Assembly: GCA_948099385.1 (NCBI GenBank)
Contig: CANUEZ040000002.1
Span: 1,860,001 to 1,924,000, forward strand
DNA: 64,000 nt
Direction: 5' to 3'
DNA from: Fasciola hepatica
Lineage: Eukaryota; Platyhelminthes; Trematoda; Plagiorchiida; Fasciolidae
Below are positions 59,743-64,000 of the stretch, one piece after another; within the stretch, counting starts at the first letter, position 1; each line of letters opens with the position of its first letter. A program made the position numbers and the translations under genes. Below the pieces are notes generated by a model. The model saw only the letters and a program-made list of their open reading frames with translations. It was not told where the DNA came from and ran no database searches.

Positions 59743-60504
59743 GTGAAAGTTATAATGGCAATAACAGTGTTGTTGGTAGATTTAATACGCCAACATATCG
59801 GTTACCGCGGATCACCTTTCTCAAGGCAATTTTACAATCAAATAACTGGGAACGTTCGCATGTTAGCGGATATTTGGTTGTGTGGTTTTGTATGTGCGTT
59901 CGTGCGTGTGTGCATGAGTAAGTGTATGCATGTTCATTTGTGCTGTAGGTGAGTGATTCGTTGTCATTCACACCGTACGCATCGATGGTGTCGAGGTCAG
60001 TTGGCGCTGTGACTTATGAGGATGCTTATTCCTCAGTGAGGTTAGGGCTCTCCAAATCTCGGAAATTTCCGCCCAGTCATTTCAATTGACGTATGCCGAG
60101 TTGGCGCTTATTGACAAAGCTTTAGCATGCTTCCGCTCAGTGCATGTTCTGAACCCGAGTTGGAACATTTTGGTGTTTTCGTAGTCTATGCTGTGGCCCT
60201 CTGCTATGGCTGAGTCTCGCGCCAGTTTTGCTAAGGCTGTCTTGTCAGAAGGTCTGCATTTTTTCTTTTACGTTGAGCTATTCTGATCTTCGGTTGTCTA
60301 CTGGTTTGTCCGATATACTCAGCCGGGCCTTCCTTGATTGTAAAATTGCCTTGAGAAAGGTTACGTACGGTAACCGATATGTTGGCGTATTACATCTACC
60401 AACAACGCTGTGTTATTAACTTTATAACTTCCGCAATAAAAACAATAAATGGCCCATCGAGTTTTCGATACACTCCTCACATCGTTTGGTCCGGATATTT
60501 ACAC
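59743..60504 (-). mobile_element. Penelope-like element fragment with inverted terminal arms
   Basis: Inverted arms of about 97 bp, 59745-59841 and 60334-60432 (for example ccaacatatcggttacc / ggtaaccgatatgttgg), enclose a minus-strand GIY-YIG coding remnant. The insert splits RTE-D RT; RLFKLI (left, ctgttcaaacttat) and TLFRLIREIGG (right, ctattcagacttat) suggest an imperfect 14-bp duplication. Penelope-like retroelements carry a C-terminal GIY-YIG endonuclease and often have inverted or direct terminal repeats. The RT is absent. Confidence 0.65.
60082..60340 (-). pseudogene. GIY-YIG endonuclease C-terminal remnant
   Basis: The minus strand reads YIGQTSRQPKIRIAQRKRK. After a frame change near 60238 it continues TALAKLARDSAIAEGHSIDY, ENTKMFQLGFRTCTERKHAK, ALSISANSAYVN, stop at 60082. 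YIGQTSR plus a later xALAxHxxxxxHxIDWEN-like block and a reRxxxEALxI-like block is the Penelope-type GIY-YIG pattern. The upstream GIY half and catalytic Arg context are partly lost. Confidence 0.65.
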
Positions 60505-61535
60505 ACTATTCAGACTTATCCGCGAAATCGGTGGACAGCGAACCCTTGTCACTGAAACGATATGCGATAGAAATAGAGAACCCATTCATGGCAAACAGCA
60601 AAGACTCGACCGTTGGGCCGAATACTTCAAGGAGCAGCTTAGCTGACCGCGCGCTAACTTAGTCACTTCAACGTCAACAACTGCGATGCTTCAGGGAATA
60701 TCACATGAACCCCGATCGTAAATAGATATGGAGTCAAGCATTCGTTTACTAAAGCGAGGGCACGCGGCCGGTTCTGACGGACTCCCTCCAGTTATTTTCA
60801 AACTGGGTGGAAATGTTTTGATAAAATCACTTACCATCTTGCTCCGTGACATTTGGAACGAGGAGTGCATCCCGTTAATATGGAATGATAGTCACAAAAG
60901 TATTAGCATCGATTTTGCTGCACCGTCTGACACCAGCTCGCGAGAAGAACACCCACGAACAACAGTCCAAATCCCGCCCAGGTCAAGGATGCATCGACTA
61001 GATTTTTACTCTTCGCCAACTACTTGAAACGCGTCACACGCACCGTCGACCGACAATAATCGCTTTCTTAGACTTGAAAGGCGCATTCGATTCAGTTGAT
61101 CGAACAGCGCTTTTCAGTGCTCTTCATCGAAAAGGTTTGCCCCAGAAGTTCGTGAATCTACTGAGATCACTGTACTCTCATACTTCTGGCAGCGTAAGGG
61201 TTTACGACGAACTATCCAGTGTACTGAAAACGACCAGCGGTGCCCGACGGGGATGTCCCATGTCTCCATTCCTATTCAACTTCGTCATGGACGTGATAAT
61301 GGAGAAACTTTCAGGATATAGGCGTCGAACTAGGAAATAGTGAAAAACTGTGTGACCTAATTTGCGATCATGTCTGCTTGCTCGAATCCACGGAACATGC
61401 TCAACGTGCACTAAATAGACTCGGAAGAGCTGTAGCTCCTTTTGGAATGCGCTCTGCGCCCTCAAAGTTTAAAGTGATGTTGCAAGACTGGACGTCAACG
61501 ATTCCGTGCCTGATTCTCGATGGGGAGGTGCTTGC
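60505..61535 (+). pseudogene. RTE-D reverse transcriptase, plus segment
   Basis: TLFRLIREIGGQRTLVTET, DRWAEYFKEQLS, SSIRLLKRGHAAGSDGLPP, then FDSVDRTALFSALHRKGLP, GARRGCPMSPFLFNFVMDV, then (after the family frameshift) QDIGVELG-frame sequence and HVCLLESTEHAQRALNRLG, PSKFKVMLQDWTS. The catalytic box is lost: copy 1 has tttgcgcggacgatcatg (CADDH), whereas here it is tttgcgatcatg (CDH), a 6-bp deletion. Part of the RT between about 60890 and 61010 is also missing or scrambled. It ends at the inversion junction near 61538. Confidence 0.75.
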
Positions 61536-61539
61536 GGTT

Positions 61540-62319
61540 GTCAACCGTCTTTGACTGTTTCCTGAAGCAGCTGCTAATTCTATTTCTTCGACTACCTTGA
61601 CCCACCAGTTTAGGCGACCCTTCTTTAGGCTTTTTGCAACTTGCCTTCGTAGATTTCTTAGTATCTTATTCATCTCCTTACAGTTCGAGAGCTGTCGTTT
61701 TCTTCTCACTTAGACTCCGCGATTCTTGAGAAATTCAGTGTCTTTGATGGACGTCGGGTCTAGAATCGCAGGTGAAACCCGTTGCCACATGCATCGCCTG
61801 TTTGACATGAACCCAGGGCCCATATGCAAAGTCTTTTGAAGTGCACAGGAAGTAACTCAGTGAGATACCATGAGAAATTGGTTGAGTCACACTGCTCCAA
61901 ACCTGGATACGCGTTTCACTTACGCAGCAGACATCGATCTTCAGACAGTTCTTTGTGGGCGCTAGGCCTACCTGCTGACCGGGTTGGACGAGTGGGCGCA
62001 CGTCAAGGGAGCCGAGATTCAGAGGTTGACGAGGCATTAGGAAGTGAGTTACAAGATGATTATTTACGACACTGTATGAAAGTGAACTGTGGCGAGTATC
62101 GGGAGTGGTATTAGTAGGGGCGTTATGGGTAGATAGGGGGAGTGGTGTGGCCAAGAGCGATGGCTGGGAACAGAAGCCAAAACTTGATCGAAGGAGGTAA
62201 CTCCGAGCAGTAGTCCATTCATCACTATTTGTGTCGTTCAATGCAATGGGCAGTGCGATCCTGATAATCCTACGGGACGACCAATGCGGTATGAAGTTCT
62301 TTTTATTCGTGCAGTTCAT
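61540..62319 (-). pseudogene. RTE-D endonuclease remnant, minus arm
   Basis: The minus strand reads NLGSLDVRPLVQPGQQVGLA, NCLKIDVCCVSETRIQVWSS, then VKQAMHVATGFTCDSRPDV and HQRH stop (61735), and the linker RKRQLSNCKEMNKILRNLRR at 61540-61709. It mirrors the plus arm at 58920-59735, including the loss of most of the catalytic domain, so the two arms share an already deleted ancestor. Confidence 0.7.
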
Positions 62320-62440
62320 AGATGTTGGACGGGTAGTGCAATGGTGTTCAGTCGCTGAGCTGGAGAACGATCAGGGTTCTCAACCAAAGCCTTTAATCAT
62401 AGTAAGAACCTGTCGGCAAAGCAGCGGGGGTGTCTGAGTG

Positions 62441-64000
62441 GAAGCCCATTTGCTTGAATCAATTGTTCTTCCACCTATTTTACCGACTGAGTTTCCAGTT
62501 CAAATCGACCTCCAACCTGGAGGACCTTGTCATGAGCTTGTTCGAAGAGACCTTGTTGCGACGGTAGGCGAAAGGGAGAACTAACAGTTGGCTCAATTCG
62601 GTCATCTTTTCTCATTTTAAATCTTAACCCGTCATAAAATTTCAACAAGAAACCCGCTAAAAACTCATATTGGTCCGTTTCGTTTGCTTTCCTTAGTTCT
62701 ACAGTAATTAGTGATGTCGAGTACCCCCAAAAGAATACACCAAAGATAGATAAATTTGTATAGTTATTTGTATCGTTTGGTGGTCGCTGAGCTTGGCGTT
62801 TAGGTAGCAACGATCACCAACCGATACAAACCATCAACCTGAGCTACAAACAACAATCTTCAAAATCGTTGCACAATTATTCTAATTTCTAGTGTCTTAT
62901 GCAGTTTCCTCGAATATATGCGACTGTCGCGTATCACGATTTTGATTCTTACACTTGTTAGTTAGCGGTGAACTTTCGAATGCAGCCGATTGATTTACTT
63001 TCTGTTTGTATTCTCGTATATCTTCGCGTGGTTTTCTCTCTCTTTATGTGCAGTATCTAAGGCCATTTTATAGGGCTTCGCAAAAATTGACCAGATAGAT
63101 CACTGCAATGGGATAAGTATTCATCTAATCGCCCATACACGGGGGCGATTAACTCTTGGGATCCGAATATGGATGTGAAGACAATGGCTAATTACAAAAA
63201 GCCGTCAAGAGAAACTATGGAAGATGCTTGCACTGAAGTGTGAAACTAATGGTATAATTGACTTGATTTCAATGTGGATGGAGCGTTTCATTGACCCACT
63301 GTAAAACTTACTTTCTACACAGTGAAAATGACCATACACAAAATATTGTTGTCCATCAGATTCAGTTAATAAGGCCCCGGGTCGAATGGTATCATACGAG
63401 GCACACAAAACCAACCTTGTGTTAATCGCAACTGCACCTTCGTTCAGTTACCAGCGGACATATGGGTAACCGGAATAACGCCACTCCTAATATCCTCAGC
63501 GAATCTGACGAGAAACTTGAAGGTGGTAAAACTGTCTACTACGTAATGTACAACTACGAACCCACCAATTGCATTGGTCTTTTCCTTTTACGTGTTGCTT
63601 TGATTGGGTGATTTTTTTACGCCTTAGCAACTTAACACTCAGAGTATGTCCCCAACGAGCTTTGAGGTTGTTAGCGTTTATAATATTTCACTGAATTTGG
63701 AAGTAAAGTGAAAAACTCCCTGGCCGAATGTTAAATGAGGCTGCTCCAGGTCATGGGGTCTAAGATCACGGCATTTTCGCATGACACGATATGACTACGT
63801 TTGCATAGCCGTCCGCGTATAAAACAACAATGACAAGAATTTGTGGTGCAATTGTGTTTGCCTTGTCATTGTGACCTCCGATGATATTCTCAGACTGTCC
63901 GCGTCAGCCTTGGCCTTCTGCATCCAAAATGACCCCACATGTTCCGTCCGCATTATCATTCACACACGCGCATCTCTCTTCGGTTGTCCCGGGCCTATCA
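62441..64000. other. Unassigned right end
   Basis: 62441-62570 still resembles the RTE-D-associated 5' UTR or composite insert (tttaccgactgagtttccag, ccaacctgga). Beyond that I recognise nothing; the frames at 62475-62810 (-) and 63205-63414 (-) have no motif. Confidence 0.4.

Larger units (their letters stand above)
58685..62440. mobile_element. RTE-D copy 3, rearranged as a fold-back
   Basis: 58685-58870 matches the minus-strand RTE-D 3' end (as 37366-37570). 58875-61535 then runs on the plus strand from the ORF start (LNLGSLDVRPLVQPGQQVGL) through RT. At 61540 the strand flips, and 61540-62440 reads endonuclease and 5' UTR on the minus strand. The two endonuclease arms (58880-59735 and 61540-62300) form a long inverted repeat. 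A Penelope-like fragment (59743-60504) interrupts the plus arm. Confidence 0.75.

Overview
This window looks like a piece of a flatworm (platyhelminth, probably trematode or cestode) nuclear genome. Three things point that way: one spliced eukaryotic gene (NAA30-type N-alpha-acetyltransferase) with GT-AG introns, two of them only 52-53 bp; a Pao/BEL LTR retrotransposon; and CR1-like, RTE-like and Penelope-like retroelements of flatworm style. I cannot name the species. At least four fifths of the recognisable content is retrotransposon, and almost all copies are broken.

Layout. 1-745: nothing recognised. 746-4456: a minus-strand CR1-like 3' fragment (here LINE-E) lying exactly between two near-identical 538-bp direct repeats. 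4457-6078: unassigned. 6079-35545: plus-strand CR1-like LINEs of two related subfamilies (LINE-A and LINE-B) stacked head to tail, each junction falling on the (GAACT)n tail of the copy before. The stack is broken by a minus-strand LINE-E copy (7963-11562), a young 12.9-kb BEL/Pao element (13376-26324, minus strand) that itself carries a LINE-E copy with an intact 968-residue endonuclease/RT ORF (about 17525-23417), and another LINE-E copy (27993-30956) flanked by a 58-60 bp duplication. 35546-36850: decayed LINE ORF1. 37016-41600: RTE-type LINEs on the minus strand.

42362-47758 (+): the one host gene, NAA30. Six proposed exons join in phase into a 254-residue protein; the acetyltransferase part is convincing, the first two exons are predictions. 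Its 3.0-kb last intron holds an RTE endonuclease remnant and AT/GA microsatellites. 48080-52960: an old plus-strand RTE interrupted by a second, almost identical copy (48525-51667) of the RTE at 37.4-40.5 kb. 52960-58684: sparse, with a few low-copy repeats. 58685-62440: a third RTE copy rearranged as a fold-back and carrying a Penelope-like GIY-YIG fragment. 62440-64000: nothing recognised.

What deserves attention is how these elements insert and interact: very long target duplications around LINE-E, a repeated CTGG-N8-CCAG hairpin in LINE-E 3' regions, insertion of LINE-A/B onto each other's tails, A/B chimaeras, and RTE copies that share the same inactivating lesions and so were probably moved in trans or duplicated as DNA.
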